A DNA stretch of 60,673 nt from Streptomyces triticagri (GCF_003429565.1 NZ_QUAK01000066.1:1221-61893); one strand, 5' to 3'. Counted from the stretch's first letter, positions 24,509 to 40,360 are shown. Made by a program: numbers and translations. Notes: generated by a model from the sequence alone, not told the origin.

Positions 24509-25156
24509 TCATTCGTCCTCGGCGAGCGTGAGCTCGACACCACCCACGAAGCCCGCGGAGAGGTTGTAGATGAACGCGCCGAGCGTTGCGAGTGCCGTGG
24601 CAAGGACCACGTCGATCACCGCGATGATCGATGTGAACATCAGCACCCGCGGCAGCGAGAGGAACGACTGGAGGTCGAATCCATTGGATTCGTTCGACCC
24701 CGTCGCCTCCGAAATCGTCCCGCCGACCGTGGAGAAGACGCCCATCGCGTCCATGACCATCCACAGGACGGCGGACGCCACGATCGTGCAGATCCCCAAA
24801 GCGATGGAGAGCAGGAAGCTGACTTTCATCACCGACCACGGGTCGGCCTTCGCCACCCGCAGTCTCGCCTTGCGCGTACGCGGTGTCGTACGCGCACCGG
24901 TACGAGGCCTGCGCACCGCGCCCTGAGGCGGTTCCGGATACGCCTGCGGAGGGTGATAGGGCTGAGCCGGCTGCTGCTGCGGCTGGCGCTCACCGGGAAG
25001 TGCTCCGGTGTACTCGGCCTGACCGCCGTAGGGCTGTCCTTGAGAACCTCGGGTGTCCGTCACGGTTCCCCCTTGAGCCCCTTGTGGGTTGTTGGCGGGG
25101 CCACGGCCGCCATCCGTTCCGGTTCCGTTCGCTCCGGCGCCCGTGGCTCCACTCAC
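24509..25156 (-). CDS. DUF3566 membrane protein
   Basis: Protein of 215 residues. A Gly/Gln/Pro-rich, probably disordered N-terminal region (about 1-85) and a basic stretch precede a DUF3566 domain (about 95-215) with two helices (about 107-130, VSFLLSIALGICTIVASAVLW; about 168-195). The family is found directly after gyrA throughout actinobacteria; the function is unknown, though the linkage suggests co-transcription with gyrase. GTG at 25156 has GAGG upstream and lies 16 bases after the gyrA stop. Confidence 0.9.
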   Translation of the reverse strand: MSGATGAGANGTGTDGGRGPANNPQGAQGGTVTDTRGSQGQPYGGQAEYTGALPGERQPQQQPAQPYHPPQAYPEPPQGAVRRPRTGARTTPRTRKARLRVAKADPWSVMKVSFLLSIALGICTIVASAVLWMVMDAMGVFSTVGGTISEATGSNESNGFDLQSFLSLPRVLMFTSIIAVIDVVLATALATLGAFIYNLSAGFVGGVELTLAEDE

Positions 25157-25172
25157 GACCTAACTCCTCGCG

Positions 25173-27782
<2,610 letters not shown>

Positions 27783-27823
27783 TGCTGGTCTTCAGTCCTT
27801 TCGTGCGGTCAGCTGAGACCGAC

Positions 27824-30246
<2,423 letters not shown>

Positions 30247-30804
30247 CTACCCGTAGGTGTCTCCGGGGCCCGTGCTTCCGGGGGCTCTGAGGGGGCCGAA
30301 GCGGCGTGCGGGGCCGCCGGGGCCCTGCACCCTGATGAGCTTCACGGTGCCCTGGCCGAGGTCCTGGTTGAGGCGCGCGACCAGCGTCGGAGCGAGCAGC
30401 CGCAGCTGCGTGGCCCAGGCCGTGGAGTCGCAGCGCACGGTCAGCACCCGCTCGTCCTCGTCGTACTTCTCCGGGACGCAGTGCTTGCCGACGTCCTCGC
30501 CGACGATCTGCGGCCAGCGGCCCATCACCCCGCCAACCGCCGCCGGGGTCTCCCAGCCGCGCTCGGTGATCAGGCGGTTGATCGCCGCGCCGAGCGGCAG
30601 CGGGTCGCGGCCGTCGGTGCGTGCGCCCGAGCGCAGTCCGCCGCCGCGTTTGGCCTGTTTCTTCTGCTGCGCCGCGGCGCCGCGCGCGCGTGCCTGCTCC
30701 TTGGCCGCGCGCAGGGCGACGCGGGCGAGGTCCACACCGGACGGTTCGGGAGGCTTCGGCGCGCCGTCGCCTGCGGGGTCGCCGGTCGGCTCGGTCTCGC
30801 TCAT
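30247..30804 (-). CDS. DUF721 protein (DciA-like helicase loader)
   Basis: Protein of 185 residues. An N-terminal disordered region, a basic Lys/Arg/Ala helix and the DUF721 domain (about 75-165, with [16 protein letters not shown] and [17 protein letters not shown]) are visible. DUF721/DciA proteins are the ancestral replicative helicase operators, loading DnaB where DnaC/DnaI is absent; that role is inferred here. The ATG overlaps the recF stop (TCAT on plus), so translation is coupled to recF. Confidence 0.9.
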   Translation of the reverse strand: MSETEPTGDPAGDGAPKPPEPSGVDLARVALRAAKEQARARGAAAQQKKQAKRGGGLRSGARTDGRDPLPLGAAINRLITERGWETPAAVGGVMGRWPQIVGEDVGKHCVPEKYDEDERVLTVRCDSTAWATQLRLLAPTLVARLNQDLGQGTVKLIRVQGPGGPARRFGPLRAPGSTGPGDTYG

Positions 30805-31964
30805 GCGCGGGTCACCTCGCCTTCGGCCACCGCGAACCTGGTGCCCCGCAGTACGCCCGGAATGTCGTCGTCCACCGCGGCGGTCACCAGGACCTGTTCG
30901 CCCGGGGCCACCAGCTCGGCGAGGCGCTCGCGCCGGCGCGCGTCCAGCTCGGCGAAGACGTCGTCGAGGACCAGGATCGGCTCGCCGACCCGGTGCCCGT
31001 CCTCGTGGGGCTCCTGCTCGGCGCTCGCGCCCTCGGAGCGCAGCAGGTCGTACGAGGCGAGGCGCAAGGCGAGCGCGTACGACCAGGACTCGCCGTGGCT
31101 GGCGTAGCCCTTGGCCGGCATCTCGCCGAGCTTCAGGGTCAGATCGTCGCGGTGCGGTCCGGCCAGCGTGACGCCCCGCTCGATCTCCTGCTTGCGGGCG
31201 TCGGCGAGGGCGGCGAGCAGCTGCTCGTAGAGCTCGTCACGGGTGTGTCCTGCGCCGGGTGCCGAGGGGCGGTACGACAGGGCCACCGGGCCGCCGCCCG
31301 GGGCGAGTTGCTCGTACGCCTTGTCCGTGAGCGGCTGCAGGGCTTCGATCAGCTGCAGCCGCTGGGCGAGCAACTCCGCGCCCGCGCGGGCGAGATGCTG
31401 GTCCCAGACGTCCAGAGTGGACATGTCCATGGAGCGGCCGCCGTGCCGGCGGGCCATGGCCGCGGACTTCAGCAGGGTGTTGCGCTGCTTCAGGACCCGC
31501 TCGTAGTCGGACCGCACTCCGGCCATCCGCGGGGAGCGGGCGGTGATCAGTTCGTCGAGGAAGCGGCGCCGCTCGCCCGGGTCGCCCTTGACCAGCGCCA
31601 GATCCTCCGGCGCGAACAGCACTGTGCGGACGATCCCCAGTACGTCACGGGGCTTGACCTGCGACGACCTGTTGATCCTGGCGCGATTGGCGCGCCCCGG
31701 ATTGAGCTCGAGCTCGACCAGCTGCTGCCGCTCGCCCTGCCGGACCGAGGCTCGTACGATCGCCCGCTCGGCGCCCATACGCACCAGCGGCGCATCGGAC
31801 GACACCCGGTGGCTGCCCAGGGTGGCGAGATAGCCGACGGCCTCGACGAGGTTGGTCTTCCCCTGGCCGTTCGGCCCGACGAACGCGGTGACGCCCGGGC
31901 CGAGCGGAACCTCGGCCCGGGCGTACGACCGGAAGTCGGCCAGCGACAGATGCGTGACGTGCAT
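30801..31964 (-). CDS. recF: DNA replication and repair protein RecF
   Basis: SMC-like ATPase of 387 residues that loads RecA at single-strand gaps. Walker [10 protein letters not shown] (about 31-39), the signature region and the Walker B/D-loop [15 protein letters not shown] are present. ATG at 31964 ([15 protein letters not shown]) fits the family N-terminus; GGGAGG lies 13-18 bases upstream. It follows gnd by 43 bases and overlaps the DUF721 gene by four. Confidence 0.97.
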   Translation of the reverse strand: MHVTHLSLADFRSYARAEVPLGPGVTAFVGPNGQGKTNLVEAVGYLATLGSHRVSSDAPLVRMGAERAIVRASVRQGERQQLVELELNPGRANRARINRSSQVKPRDVLGIVRTVLFAPEDLALVKGDPGERRRFLDELITARSPRMAGVRSDYERVLKQRNTLLKSAAMARRHGGRSMDMSTLDVWDQHLARAGAELLAQRLQLIEALQPLTDKAYEQLAPGGGPVALSYRPSAPGAGHTRDELYEQLLAALADARKQEIERGVTLAGPHRDDLTLKLGEMPAKGYASHGESWSYALALRLASYDLLRSEGASAEQEPHEDGHRVGEPILVLDDVFAELDARRRERLAELVAPGEQVLVTAAVDDDIPGVLRGTRFAVAEGEVTRA

Positions 31965-32007
31965 GGATGTACGCCGACCTCCCCCGGCAGATGTCTGCCT
32001 GTGGTGC

Positions 32008-32883
32008 TTACTTCTTCTCGACCGCGTGCCCACCGAACTGGTTGCGCAGCGCAGCGATCATCTTCATCTGCGGTGAGTCGTCCTGCCGGGAGGCGAAGCG
32101 GGCGAACAGGGACGCGGTGATGGCGGGCAGTGGAACCGCATGGTCGATCGCGGCCTCGACGGTCCAGCGGCCCTCGCCGGAGTCCTGTGCGTAACCGCGC
32201 AGTTCCTTGAGGTGCTCGTCCTCGTCCAGGGCGTTGACCGCGAGGTCGAGGAGCCAGGAGCGGATGACCGTGCCCTCCTGCCAGCTGCGGAACACCTCGC
32301 GCACATCGGTCACGGAGTCCACCGACTCGAGCAGCTCCCAGCCCTCGGCGTAGGCCTGCATCATGGCGTACTCGATGCCGTTGTGAACCATCTTGGCGAA
32401 GTGGCCCGCGCCGACCTTGCCGGCGTGCACCGAGCCGAAGTCGCCGGCCGGCTTGAGGGCGTCGAAGACCGGCTGCACCCGGGCGACGTGCTCCTTGTCG
32501 CCGCCGTACATCAGCGCATAGCCGTTCTCCAGGCCCCAGACGCCGCCGGAGACTCCGCAGTCGACGAAGCCGATGCCCTTGGCGGCGAGCTCCTCGGCGT
32601 GCTTCTCGTCGTCCGTCCAGCGGGAGTTGCCGCCGTCGACGACGACGTCCCCGGGCTCGAGGAGCTCGGCGAGCTCGTCGATCGTGGACTGGGTGGCGGC
32701 GCCCGCGGGGACCATCACCCAGACCACGCGCGGACCCTTCAGACCGTCCACAAGCTCCTGCAGGCTGTGGACATCCGCGAGGTCCGCATTGCGGTCGTAT
32801 CCGATGACGGTGTGGCCTGCGCGGCGGATGCGCTCGCGCATGTTGCCGCCCATCTTGCCGAGGCCGACGAGACCGAGCTCCAT
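32008..32883 (-). CDS. gnd: 6-phosphogluconate dehydrogenase, decarboxylating (GntZ/short type)
   Basis: Pentose-phosphate enzyme of 291 residues, the short form typical of actinobacteria and Bacillus GntZ, converting 6-phosphogluconate to ribulose-5-phosphate and CO2. Rossmann motif [12 protein letters not shown] at the N-terminus, [22 protein letters not shown] (substrate loop) and KMVHNGIEY (catalytic lysine) are present. It sits between dnaN and recF, an arrangement well known in Streptomyces although the link to replication is not explained. ATG at 32883. Confidence 0.95.
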   Translation of the reverse strand: MELGLVGLGKMGGNMRERIRRAGHTVIGYDRNADLADVHSLQELVDGLKGPRVVWVMVPAGAATQSTIDELAELLEPGDVVVDGGNSRWTDDEKHAEELAAKGIGFVDCGVSGGVWGLENGYALMYGGDKEHVARVQPVFDALKPAGDFGSVHAGKVGAGHFAKMVHNGIEYAMMQAYAEGWELLESVDSVTDVREVFRSWQEGTVIRSWLLDLAVNALDEDEHLKELRGYAQDSGEGRWTVEAAIDHAVPLPAITASLFARFASRQDDSPQMKMIAALRNQFGGHAVEKK

Positions 32884-32991
32884 CAGTGCTGTTCCTTAGT
32901 GAGACTGTGCTGACGCGTGCCTGGGGGGTCGTACGGGAACGGCCGGACCCCTTGGAGCCCCTTCGTACCCGCGTACGAGACTACGCCGCGG

Positions 32992-33015
32992 GAGGCCCAC
33001 TCACCTGTGGGCCTC
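32992..33015 (-). terminator. Terminator downstream of dnaN
   Basis: GAGGCCCAC and GTGGGCCTC form a perfect 9-base stem around TCACCT, 18 bases beyond the dnaN stop. It may separate dnaN from gnd transcription. Confidence 0.65.
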
Positions 33016-33032
33016 GGCCGCTCAGGCGTGCG

Positions 33033-34163
33033 TCAGCCGCTCAGTCGCACCGGCATGATCAGGTACTTGTACGCCTCGTCCGCCTCCGCGTCGACGGCCG
33101 GCTTGCCGCTGAGCAGTGCCGGCTTGGTCGACGTGGTGAACGACAGCTGGGCCGCGGGCGAGTCGATCGCGCTCAGGCCGTCGAGCAGGAAGGTCGGGTT
33201 GAAGGCGATCGAGATGTCGTCGCCCTCCAGCTGGGCGTCGACCCGCTCCACAGCCTGTGCATCGTCGCTGGAACCGGCCTCCAGGATGAGGACGCCCTGC
33301 TCGAAGCTCAGACGCACCGGGGTGTTCCGCTCGGCGACGAGTGCGACGCGCTTGACCGCCTCGACGAACGGCGCGGTCTCGATGACCGCGACCGAGTTGA
33401 ACTCGGTGGGGAACAGCGTGCGGTACTTCGGCAGGTCGCCCTCGAGGAGGCGGGTCGTCGTCCGACGGCCCGCGCCCTCGAAGCCGATCAGACCCTCGCC
33501 CGCGCCGGAGCCGGACAGGGCGATGGTCACGCTGTCACCGCTGGTCAGGGCCTTGGCCGTGTCGAGCAGCGTCTTGGCGGGGACCAGGGCGACCGCGGAC
33601 GCCTCCGGGTCCTCCGGCTTCCACAGGAACTCGCGGACCGCGAAGCGGTAGCGGTCGGTGGAGGCCAGGGTCACCGTGTCGCCCTCGATCTCGACGCGCA
33701 CACCGGTGAGCACCGGCAGGGTGTCGTCACGGCCGGCGGCGATGGCGACCTGGGCGGCCGCCGAGGCGAAGACCTCGCCGGGGACGGTGCCCGTCGCGGT
33801 GGGCATCTGCGGCAGCGCCGGGTACTCCTCCACCGGCAGGGTGTGCAGCGTGAACCGCGAGGATCCACAGACCACCGTCGCCCGTACACCGTCTGTGGAA
33901 ATCTCCACCGGCCTGTTCGGCAGGGCGCGGCAGATGTCGGCGAGCAGCCGGCCCGAGACGAGCACCGTGCCGTCCTCGTCGATCTCCGCTTCCACCGATA
34001 CGCGTGCCGAGACCTCGTAGTCGAAGCCCGACAGGCTCAGTGTCCCGTCCTCCGCCTTCAGGAGCAGGCCCGCGAGGACCGGCGCCGGAGGACGGGCCGG
34101 GAGACTGCGTGCCGCCCAGGCCACCGCCTCCGCGAGTACATCGCGCTCCACCCGGATCTTCAC
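33033..34163 (-). CDS. dnaN: DNA polymerase III sliding clamp (beta subunit)
   Basis: Ring-forming processivity factor of 376 residues with the three repeated clamp domains; the N-terminus MKIRVERDVLAEAVAWAARSL and the conserved C-terminal YKYLIMPVRLSG are typical. GTG at 34163 has AGGAGG nine bases upstream, settling the start against a longer in-frame extension. It lies on one side of oriC with dnaA on the other, both transcribed on the minus strand. Confidence 0.98.
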   Translation of the reverse strand: MKIRVERDVLAEAVAWAARSLPARPPAPVLAGLLLKAEDGTLSLSGFDYEVSARVSVEAEIDEDGTVLVSGRLLADICRALPNRPVEISTDGVRATVVCGSSRFTLHTLPVEEYPALPQMPTATGTVPGEVFASAAAQVAIAAGRDDTLPVLTGVRVEIEGDTVTLASTDRYRFAVREFLWKPEDPEASAVALVPAKTLLDTAKALTSGDSVTIALSGSGAGEGLIGFEGAGRRTTTRLLEGDLPKYRTLFPTEFNSVAVIETAPFVEAVKRVALVAERNTPVRLSFEQGVLILEAGSSDDAQAVERVDAQLEGDDISIAFNPTFLLDGLSAIDSPAAQLSFTTSTKPALLSGKPAVDAEADEAYKYLIMPVRLSG

Positions 34164-35078
34164 CGTAAGCCGCCTCCTGCTGTTGCCTGGCTGCTCGCCC
34201 TGCTGGCCTGTCGAGCCTTCGTCGTCTGGTCGGCGCTTCCCCAGGGTGGGGAGAACGCCGGGGACCAGTCTGACGTACCGCACCGACACTCGGTGCGGGT
34301 CGGGGTCAAGTCGCGGCGGACGGGCAGCGAGCGACGAAGCCCGAGTTGTGCACAGCCCCCTCTTCGAAACGAAATCCCCGAGTTAACTGTGTAGGGGTAG
34401 TAGTAGGGGCTGTGGAAACCGTGGATAACCCCGTATCCGCAGGTCAGAGCCCGGATTTTGTCCACGGGTCCTGTGGGCGGGGGCGGTGGAAAACCAGCGA
34501 TCGCTGTGGACACCGGAAAGTTCTGCACAACCGGTACACAGGCGAGGGCCACTTCTCCCCAGCGCTGTCCCCAGCTTTACCCAGGTTCCCCACAGGGCAA
34601 CCTGCCCTCTTGGTGTGACGCCTTTCACTCGACCCGGTGAGCAGGTGCGTTGCGTTGCCGAACAGTGGACAGCGATGTGGAGAAGAGGGCTCATCCTGGG
34701 GACAACCGGGTCGAAGCTGTGGGTAGCCGGTGGACAACTGCGCGGGGCTTCCTGTGGACACTCGGCGGTCCACAGTCTGTGGAGATCGGTTGTCCACGAA
34801 TCCACAGGCACATGACCTCGGTTGATGGCCTGTCACCAGGGGCCGTTGTGGACACCGTATGGACAACTTCGCGGTCCCCAGGGTGTGGACATCGATACGG
34901 GCCCGAATCTGTGGAGAACGACCGGCTCGCTCCCTCGATTCGAACAGTGACTACCGGCGAGTGTGGGCGTCGAAGGGTCGAGAACATGTCGAAGGGGCGT
35001 CCCCGGGCTCGGGGACGCCCCTTCAGGAGCGCTCAACTCGTGCTGTGGAAGCCGGTCTTGCCGGCAGTGCGCTACGCG
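34164..35078. other. oriC: Chromosomal replication origin oriC (dnaN-dnaA intergenic region)
   Basis: This 915-base gap holds a dense set of DnaA boxes. Near-consensus 9-mers (consensus TTGTCCACA) include 34411-34419, 34420-34428, 34458-34466, 34505-34513, 34586-34594, 34664-34672, 34676-34684, 34697-34705, 34729-34737, 34753-34761, 34766-34774, 34778-34786, 34790-34798, 34798-34806, 34847-34855, 34858-34866, 34884-34892 and 34910-34918, on both strands; about 20 in all with weaker ones. No long AT-rich unwinding element is visible, as in other Streptomyces origins. An 8-base inverted repeat at 34278-34298 lies in the dnaN leader. No gene is called. Confidence 0.96.
34991..35024 (-). terminator. 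Terminator downstream of dnaA
   Basis: A perfect 14-base stem GAAGGGGCGTCCCC/GGGGACGCCCCTTC with a 6-base loop, 55 bases beyond the dnaA stop. It separates dnaA transcription from oriC. Confidence 0.9.
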
Positions 35079-37316
35079 TCAGCCGTTCTTGATGCGGTTG
35101 GTGAGCTCCGTGACCTGGTTGTAGATGGACCGCCGCTCGGCCATCAGTGCGCGGATCTTGCGGTCCGCATGCATCACCGTGGTGTGGTCGCGGCCGCCGA
35201 ACTGCGCGCCGATCTTGGGCAGCGACAGATCCGTCAGCTCCCGGCACAGATACATCGCGATCTGCCGGGCGGTCACGAGCACCCGGCTGCGGGACGATCC
35301 GCACAGGTCGTCCACTGTGAGTCCGAAGTAGTCGGCGGTGGCGGCCATGATCGCGGTCGCGGTGATCTCGGGTGCCGCGTCCTCGCCGCCGGGGATCAGG
35401 TCCTTGAGCACGATCTCGGTCAGACCCAGGTCGACCGGCTGCCGGTTCAGGCTCGCGAAGGCCGTCACCCGGATCAGGGCGCCCTCCAGCTCCCGGATGT
35501 TCCGGGAGATGCGGGAGGCGATGAACTCCAGTACCTCCGGCGGGGCATTGAGCTGCTCCTGCACCGCCTTCTTACGGAGGATCGCGATCCGGGTCTCCAG
35601 CTCGGGCGGCTGGACGTCGGTGATCAGACCCCACTCGAAGCGGTTGCGCAGCCGGTCCTCCAGAGTCACCAGCTGCTTGGGCGGACGGTCCGAGGACAGC
35701 ACGATCTGCTTGTTGGCGTTGTGGAGCGTATTGAAGGTGTGGAAGAACTCCTCCTGCGTCGATTCCTTGTCCGCGAGGAACTGGATGTCGTCGACGAGCA
35801 GGATGTCCATCTCGCGGTACCGCTTGCGGAAGCTGTCGCCCTTGCCGTCGCGGATCGAGTTGATGAACTCGTTGGTGAACTCCTCCGAGCTGACGTACCG
35901 CACCCGTGTCCCCGGATAGAGGCTCCGCGCGTAGTGCCCGATGGCGTGCAGCAGGTGGGTCTTGCCGAGCCCTGACTCGCCGTAGATGAACAGGGGGTTG
36001 TACGCCTTGGCCGGTGCCTCGGCCACCGCGACCGCGGCCGCGTGCGCGAACCGGTTCGAGGCGCCGATGACGAAGGTGTCGAAGAGGTACTTGGGATTCA
36101 GCCGTGCCGTCGGCTCGCCGGGGCCCGTCGCGGGAGCCGGCTGCGCGGCAAGCGGGCCGGGCGCTCCGCTCGAGGCCGGGAGCGAGGAAGGGCCGGGGGC
36201 GCCGACCGAACCCGTCGAACCGGGCGGGCCCGAGCGGCCCGGCCCGCCGGGAGGCTCGGGCAGATCCTGGCGGTCCCGCTGGTCGTAGGGGAGCCGCTCG
36301 GACTGCTGCTCGTAGCGTGAGCGCTCCGGTGGCTGCTGGTCGTACGGGCGCTCCGGGGTCTGCGACCGGTAGCCGTGCTGCGGCGAGGGAGTGCTGTACG
36401 GGTCGCGGTCGAAGCCCAGGTGCTGCTGCTGCCAGCCGTAGTCGTCCTGGGGCTGCCGGGGCCAGGACCCGGGCCCCGAGCGCTGGTAGTCCGGGTACGC
36501 GGGGCGGACAGTGGGCAACTCGGGGTGCTGGTCGGGGTGTTGCTCGTGGCGTCCGTCGGAGGGCTGACCGGGGCGGCCGGTGCGGTCGTGGTGACGCTGC
36601 TCGTCGGTACGGTCGTCGCCGCGGCCGTCGGAGCGGCGGGTGTCCGGGTGCCGGTCGTCGAGGTGCCGGTCCTCGGGGCGGCGGTCCTCGGGGTGCCGGT
36701 CGTCGGGGTGGCGGGGATCCGAGTCGAGGGGCTCGCTTCGGTGGGGGTCCGGGTGGTGGGCGTCCGAGCGGTGGCCGTCCGGCCGGGGCTCGCCGCGGTG
36801 CCGGCCGCCGTCGTGCGGATCACGCGAGAGTTCGTCCGAGCGGTGGTCGTCCCGGTACCGCTCGTCGTGCTGCGGGCCGGCGTGACGCGCGTCCGCACGC
36901 TGGATCTCGTCGCGGTGCGGCGCGTCCGGCCGTCCGTACCCCTCATAACGGTCGCGCCCGCCCGCGGGGGGAAGCGTCTCGTCGTAGCGCTGCTCCTCGT
37001 AGCGATGGTGCATCGCCGCCGGAGGAGTGGGCGCCTCGCCGGCAGCCTCGTCGACGGTGATCGCGATGCGGATCTGGCGACCGCACTCGCGGCTCAGGGT
37101 CTCGCTGACCACCTGCGCGAGCCGGCCCTCGAGGACGTTCTTGGCGAATTCGTTCGGCACCGCGAGCAATGAGGTGTCCGCGACGAGCGCCAGCGGCTGA
37201 CACCGCCTGATCCAGCGCTCGTCCTTGGCGTCGACTCCCTGACCGCGACCCTCCCCGAGCAGTTGGTCCAGCACCCGGGGCCACACTGCGGCAAGATCGG
37301 CAGAAACGTCAGCCAC
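35079..37316 (-). CDS. dnaA: Chromosomal replication initiator protein DnaA (long domain II)
   Basis: Initiator ATPase of 745 residues, longer than the ~656 I recall for S. coelicolor. Domain I (about 1-95) is followed by a very long, hydrophilic domain II (about 100-400). Domain III (AAA+) has Walker [10 protein letters not shown] (about 445) and Walker B LLVDDIQF (about 505), with the sensor 2 region; domain IV ends with the DNA-binding signature [26 protein letters not shown] (split here by position, about 689-715). The linker holds tandem [10 protein letters not shown] pentapeptides (about 200-228) and Gln/Tyr/Pro-rich stretches. GTG at 37316 gives [16 protein letters not shown], the family N-terminus. 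Confidence 0.98.
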   Translation of the reverse strand: MADVSADLAAVWPRVLDQLLGEGRGQGVDAKDERWIRRCQPLALVADTSLLAVPNEFAKNVLEGRLAQVVSETLSRECGRQIRIAITVDEAAGEAPTPPAAMHHRYEEQRYDETLPPAGGRDRYEGYGRPDAPHRDEIQRADARHAGPQHDERYRDDHRSDELSRDPHDGGRHRGEPRPDGHRSDAHHPDPHRSEPLDSDPRHPDDRHPEDRRPEDRHLDDRHPDTRRSDGRGDDRTDEQRHHDRTGRPGQPSDGRHEQHPDQHPELPTVRPAYPDYQRSGPGSWPRQPQDDYGWQQQHLGFDRDPYSTPSPQHGYRSQTPERPYDQQPPERSRYEQQSERLPYDQRDRQDLPEPPGGPGRSGPPGSTGSVGAPGPSSLPASSGAPGPLAAQPAPATGPGEPTARLNPKYLFDTFVIGASNRFAHAAAVAVAEAPAKAYNPLFIYGESGLGKTHLLHAIGHYARSLYPGTRVRYVSSEEFTNEFINSIRDGKGDSFRKRYREMDILLVDDIQFLADKESTQEEFFHTFNTLHNANKQIVLSSDRPPKQLVTLEDRLRNRFEWGLITDVQPPELETRIAILRKKAVQEQLNAPPEVLEFIASRISRNIRELEGALIRVTAFASLNRQPVDLGLTEIVLKDLIPGGEDAAPEITATAIMAATADYFGLTVDDLCGSSRSRVLVTARQIAMYLCRELTDLSLPKIGAQFGGRDHTTVMHADRKIRALMAERRSIYNQVTELTNRIKNG
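36640..36716 (-). repeat. Tandem 15-bp repeats encoding HPDDR-type pentapeptides in dnaA
   Basis: The coding strand repeats a 15-base unit for (H/R)P(D/E)DR about five or six times within the dnaA linker. The copies differ mostly at a few positions, consistent with slippage-type expansion. Confidence 0.7.
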
Positions 37317-37692
37317 AGGGCACGCTCTCTCATGGGTCCCACGAAGGTGTGGTTCTGGGACAGGTCGGGACGGAAATCGGGTGGGACGGCGCGAATAGGA
37401 GTTCCGCCACGGTAGTCAGGGCAAGCCGTGCGGTTCAAGTTGTTGTCCACAGGCTGTGCACAGTGTCTCCCGTCGTCTCCCGTCCTCCGCTGGTTTGACC
37501 GGATGGCGTAGCGCCGCGTACCGTGACCAGGTCGAGTTGTCGATGGCTGCTGCCGCCTGCCTCCGATGGGCACAGATCGCATAAGTGATCGGGAAGCGGT
37601 TGCACACGGGCGTGATCGCGAGCTACTCGTGGGCGCACGGTGACAGCCAGACGACACCCCGCCGTCACCGATTCATTCTCTGGAGCCCCCGA
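37317..37692. promoter_or_regulatory. dnaA-rpmH divergent promoter region with a DnaA box
   Basis: This 376-base gap should contain the dnaA promoter (minus) and the rpmH promoter (plus). A perfect TTGTCCACA DnaA box at 37444-37452 lies about 130 bases upstream of dnaA, consistent with autorepression as described for Streptomyces dnaA. No -10/-35 pair could be assigned with confidence. Confidence 0.7.
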
Positions 37693-37830
37693 GTGAGCAA
37701 GCGCACCTTCCAGCCGAACAACCGTCGTCGCGCGAAGACCCACGGCTTCCGGCTGCGTATGCGTACCCGTGCCGGCCGCGCCGTCCTGGCGTCCCGCCGC
37801 ACCAAGGGTCGCGCCCGTCTGTCCGCCTGA
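37693..37830 (+). CDS. rpmH: 50S ribosomal protein L34
   Basis: Basic protein of 45 residues, [19 protein letters not shown] with the L34 core [19 protein letters not shown], full length for the family. GTG at 37693 is preceded by GGAG. It begins the rpmH-rnpA-yidD-yidC operon, reading away from dnaA. Confidence 0.98.
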   Translation: MSKRTFQPNNRRRAKTHGFRLRMRTRAGRAVLASRRTKGRARLSA

Positions 37831-37853
37831 TTTCGTAAACAGGTCATGACGTC

Positions 37854-38225
37854 GTGCTGCCCACCGATAATCGGCTGAGGCGGCGCGAGGAATTCGCGAC
37901 CGCAGTACGTCGAGGCCGCAGGGCAGGACGCCCGCTACTCGTCGTCCACCTACGCAGCGGTGCAACGGACCCGCACGCGCCCGGGGAGAGCGTTCCCCCG
38001 ACGCGTGCGGGTTTCGTCGTCAGCAAAGCCGTCGGCATCGCGGTCGTACGGAACAGAGTGAAGCGCAGGCTTCGTCACTTGATGCGGGAACGACTGGCAC
38101 AGCTGCCCCCCGGTAGCCTGGTAGTCGTACGAGCGTTGCCCAAGGCTGGTGACGCCGACCATGCACAGCTGGCCCGAGACCTGGATGCCGCCCTTGAGCG
38201 GCTACTGGGAGGGGGCGCGCGATGA
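37854..38225 (+). CDS. rnpA: Ribonuclease P protein component
   Basis: Protein subunit of RNase P, 123 residues, aiding the catalytic RNA in tRNA 5' maturation. The signature [24 protein letters not shown] is intact. GTG at 37854 starts 23 bases after rpmH; the stop overlaps the yidD ATG. Confidence 0.97.
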   Translation: MLPTDNRLRRREEFATAVRRGRRAGRPLLVVHLRSGATDPHAPGESVPPTRAGFVVSKAVGIAVVRNRVKRRLRHLMRERLAQLPPGSLVVVRALPKAGDADHAQLARDLDAALERLLGGGAR

Positions 38226-38530
38226 AGTACCCACTGCTTGCGCTGATCAAGCTCTACCAGTGGACCATCAGCCCGCTGCTGGGGCCGGTGTGCAAGTACT
38301 ACCCGTCGTGTTCCCACTACGGATACCAAGCCATCGACCGGCACGGCGCGATCAAGGGCACGGCACTCACCGCCTGGCGGATCCTGCGGTGCAACCCCTG
38401 GTCGCACGGTGGTGTCGATCATGTTCCGCCGCGCAAGCGTCCGCGGTGGCACGAAATGCTGCGCGACGCATGGCGCAACAAGGGCGGGAAGTCCGCCACT
38501 GAGACCCCGTCCCACGCTCAAGGAGCCTGA
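38222..38530 (+). CDS. yidD: Membrane protein insertion efficiency factor YidD
   Basis: Small protein of 102 residues with the UPF0161 pattern: an amphipathic N-terminal helix ([16 protein letters not shown]), [15 protein letters not shown] and [17 protein letters not shown]. YidD associates with the inner membrane and helps YidC-dependent insertion. It overlaps rnpA by four bases and ends four bases before yidC. Confidence 0.96.
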   Translation: MKYPLLALIKLYQWTISPLLGPVCKYYPSCSHYGYQAIDRHGAIKGTALTAWRILRCNPWSHGGVDHVPPRKRPRWHEMLRDAWRNKGGKSATETPSHAQGA

Positions 38531-38533
38531 TTA

Positions 38534-39829
38534 GTGGACACGATTGCCAGTCTCTTCAGCTTTATCACCACACCTGTCGCGTGGATCATCGTCCAGTTCC
38601 ACAAGCTGTACGGGGCGATCTTCGGGCCTGACACGGGCTGGGCCTGGGGTCTGTCGATCGTGTCTCTGGTGATCCTGATCCGGATCTGCCTGATCCCGCT
38701 CTTTGTGAAGCAGATCAAGGCCACTCGCGGCATGCAGACACTGCAGCCCGAGATGAAGAAGATCCAGGAGCGCTACAAGAACGACAAGCAGCGTCAGTCC
38801 GAAGAGATGATGAAGCTGTACAAGGAGACGGGCACCAACCCGCTCTCCTCGTGCCTTCCCATCCTGGCGCAGTCGCCGTTCTTCTTCGCCCTGTACCACG
38901 TGCTGAACAGCATCGCGTCGAACAAGACGGTCGGTGACGTCATCGACCAGCCGCTGCTCGACAGCGCGCGGCAGGCCCACATCTTCGGTGCGCCGCTGGC
39001 CTCGAAGTTCATGGACAGCCCGGAGAAGGTCGAGGCGCTCAACGCCTCCCTGACCGACGTGCGGATCGTCACCGCGATCATGATCGTCCTGATGTCGTTC
39101 TCGCAGTTCTACACGCAGCGGCAGCTGATGACGAAGAATGTCGACATGACGGTCAAGACGCCGTTCATGCAGCAGCAGAAGATGCTGATGTACGTCTTCC
39201 CGGTCATCTTCGCCGTCTTCGGCATCAACTTCCCCGTCGGTGTTCTCGTCTACTGGCTGACCACCAACGTCTGGACCATGGGCCAGCAGATGTTCGTCAT
39301 CCGCCAGAACCCGACACCGGGCAGCAAGGCGCAGGCCGCGTTCCTCGAGCGTCTGCAGACCAAGGTGGCCAAGCACAACGGCGGCAAGATCCGGCGCGGC
39401 GAGCGGAACATCGTCAAGGCCATCGTGGCCAAGGGCCGCGACCGCAACGAGCACGAGCGGAAGTTCATCAACGGCCTGAGCAAGGCCGGCCTGTCGGCGC
39501 AGACCGACGGCACGATCACTCAGAGCGATACCGCTGTGGCGGTGGCCGACGGGGACGATGCGCCGCAGTCCGGCGGTACGCAGGGGCGTAAGCAGCCCAA
39601 GCGTCAGTCCAAGTCCCAGCGTCAGTCGGGCAGCGGGCAGAGCGTCTCGAAGAACGACGCCACTCCGAACGACGCCGCCAAGACCTCGCTCGACAAGTCC
39701 GATGACAGCCAGGGCGCGGCCAAGAACAAGGCGAAGCCCAAGCCCGCCGGCGGAAACAACGCACGGCAGAACAAGTCCGGGCAGCGCAAGGGTGGCCAGC
39801 AGCGCCCCAAGCACCCCTCCAAGAAGTAA
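38534..39829 (+). CDS. yidC: Membrane protein insertase YidC/OxaI
   Basis: Insertase of 431 residues, the short Gram-positive type with five helices and no large periplasmic domain. The hydrophilic-groove arginine lies in [16 protein letters not shown] and the cytosolic hairpin in [24 protein letters not shown]. The C-terminal ~150 residues are basic, Ser/Gln/Lys-rich and probably bind ribosomes, replacing the SRP-independent contact seen in other bacteria; this is inference. GTG at 38534. Confidence 0.97.
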   Translation: MDTIASLFSFITTPVAWIIVQFHKLYGAIFGPDTGWAWGLSIVSLVILIRICLIPLFVKQIKATRGMQTLQPEMKKIQERYKNDKQRQSEEMMKLYKETGTNPLSSCLPILAQSPFFFALYHVLNSIASNKTVGDVIDQPLLDSARQAHIFGAPLASKFMDSPEKVEALNASLTDVRIVTAIMIVLMSFSQFYTQRQLMTKNVDMTVKTPFMQQQKMLMYVFPVIFAVFGINFPVGVLVYWLTTNVWTMGQQMFVIRQNPTPGSKAQAAFLERLQTKVAKHNGGKIRRGERNIVKAIVAKGRDRNEHERKFINGLSKAGLSAQTDGTITQSDTAVAVADGDDAPQSGGTQGRKQPKRQSKSQRQSGSGQSVSKNDATPNDAAKTSLDKSDDSQGAAKNKAKPKPAGGNNARQNKSGQRKGGQQRPKHPSKK

Positions 39830-39844
39830 GAAGGAGCCCATCCC

Positions 39845-40360
39845 GTGACGGAAGGCACCACCACCTCTGCCACTGCCGAGGCCGGCGACCTGGTCAGCCA
39901 CCTCGAGCAGGAGGGGGACATTGCGGCGGACTACCTCGAGGGTCTGCTGGACATCGCCGATCTCGACGGCGACATCGACATGGACGTCGAGGCCGACCGA
40001 GCGGCCGTGTCCATCATCAGCGATACGAGCAGCCGCGATCTGCAGAAGCTCGTGGGCCGCGACGGCGAGGTCCTGGAGGCGCTCCAGGAGCTGACGCGGC
40101 TGGCCGTGCATCGGGAGACCGGTGAGCGCAGCCGGTTGATGCTCGACATCGCCGGCTTCCGTGCCAAGAAGCGTGCGGAGCTCTCCGAGCTGGGCGCCAA
40201 GGCCGCCACCGAGGCCAAGAACTCCGGCGAGCCGGTCAAGCTGAAGCCGATGACCCCCTTCGAGCGCAAGGTCGTGCACGACGCGGTCAAGACCGCGGGA
40301 CTGCGCAGTGAGTCCGAGGGCGAGGAGCCGCAGCGCTTCGTCGTTGTGCTCCCGGCCTGA
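39845..40360 (+). CDS. jag: Jag/KhpB-type RNA-binding protein (KH-R3H)
   Basis: Protein of 171 residues with an acidic N-terminus, a KH-like domain (about 45-110, including LQKLVGRDGEVLEALQELTRL) and a C-terminal R3H domain (about 112-171, MTPFERKVVHDAVKTAGLRSESEGEEPQRFVVV). It lacks the N-terminal Jag domain of firmicutes, as is usual in actinobacteria. KhpB proteins bind RNA and influence division; function here is inferred. GTG at 39845 follows AAGAAGGAG. Confidence 0.93.
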   Translation: MTEGTTTSATAEAGDLVSHLEQEGDIAADYLEGLLDIADLDGDIDMDVEADRAAVSIISDTSSRDLQKLVGRDGEVLEALQELTRLAVHRETGERSRLMLDIAGFRAKKRAELSELGAKAATEAKNSGEPVKLKPMTPFERKVVHDAVKTAGLRSESEGEEPQRFVVVLPA

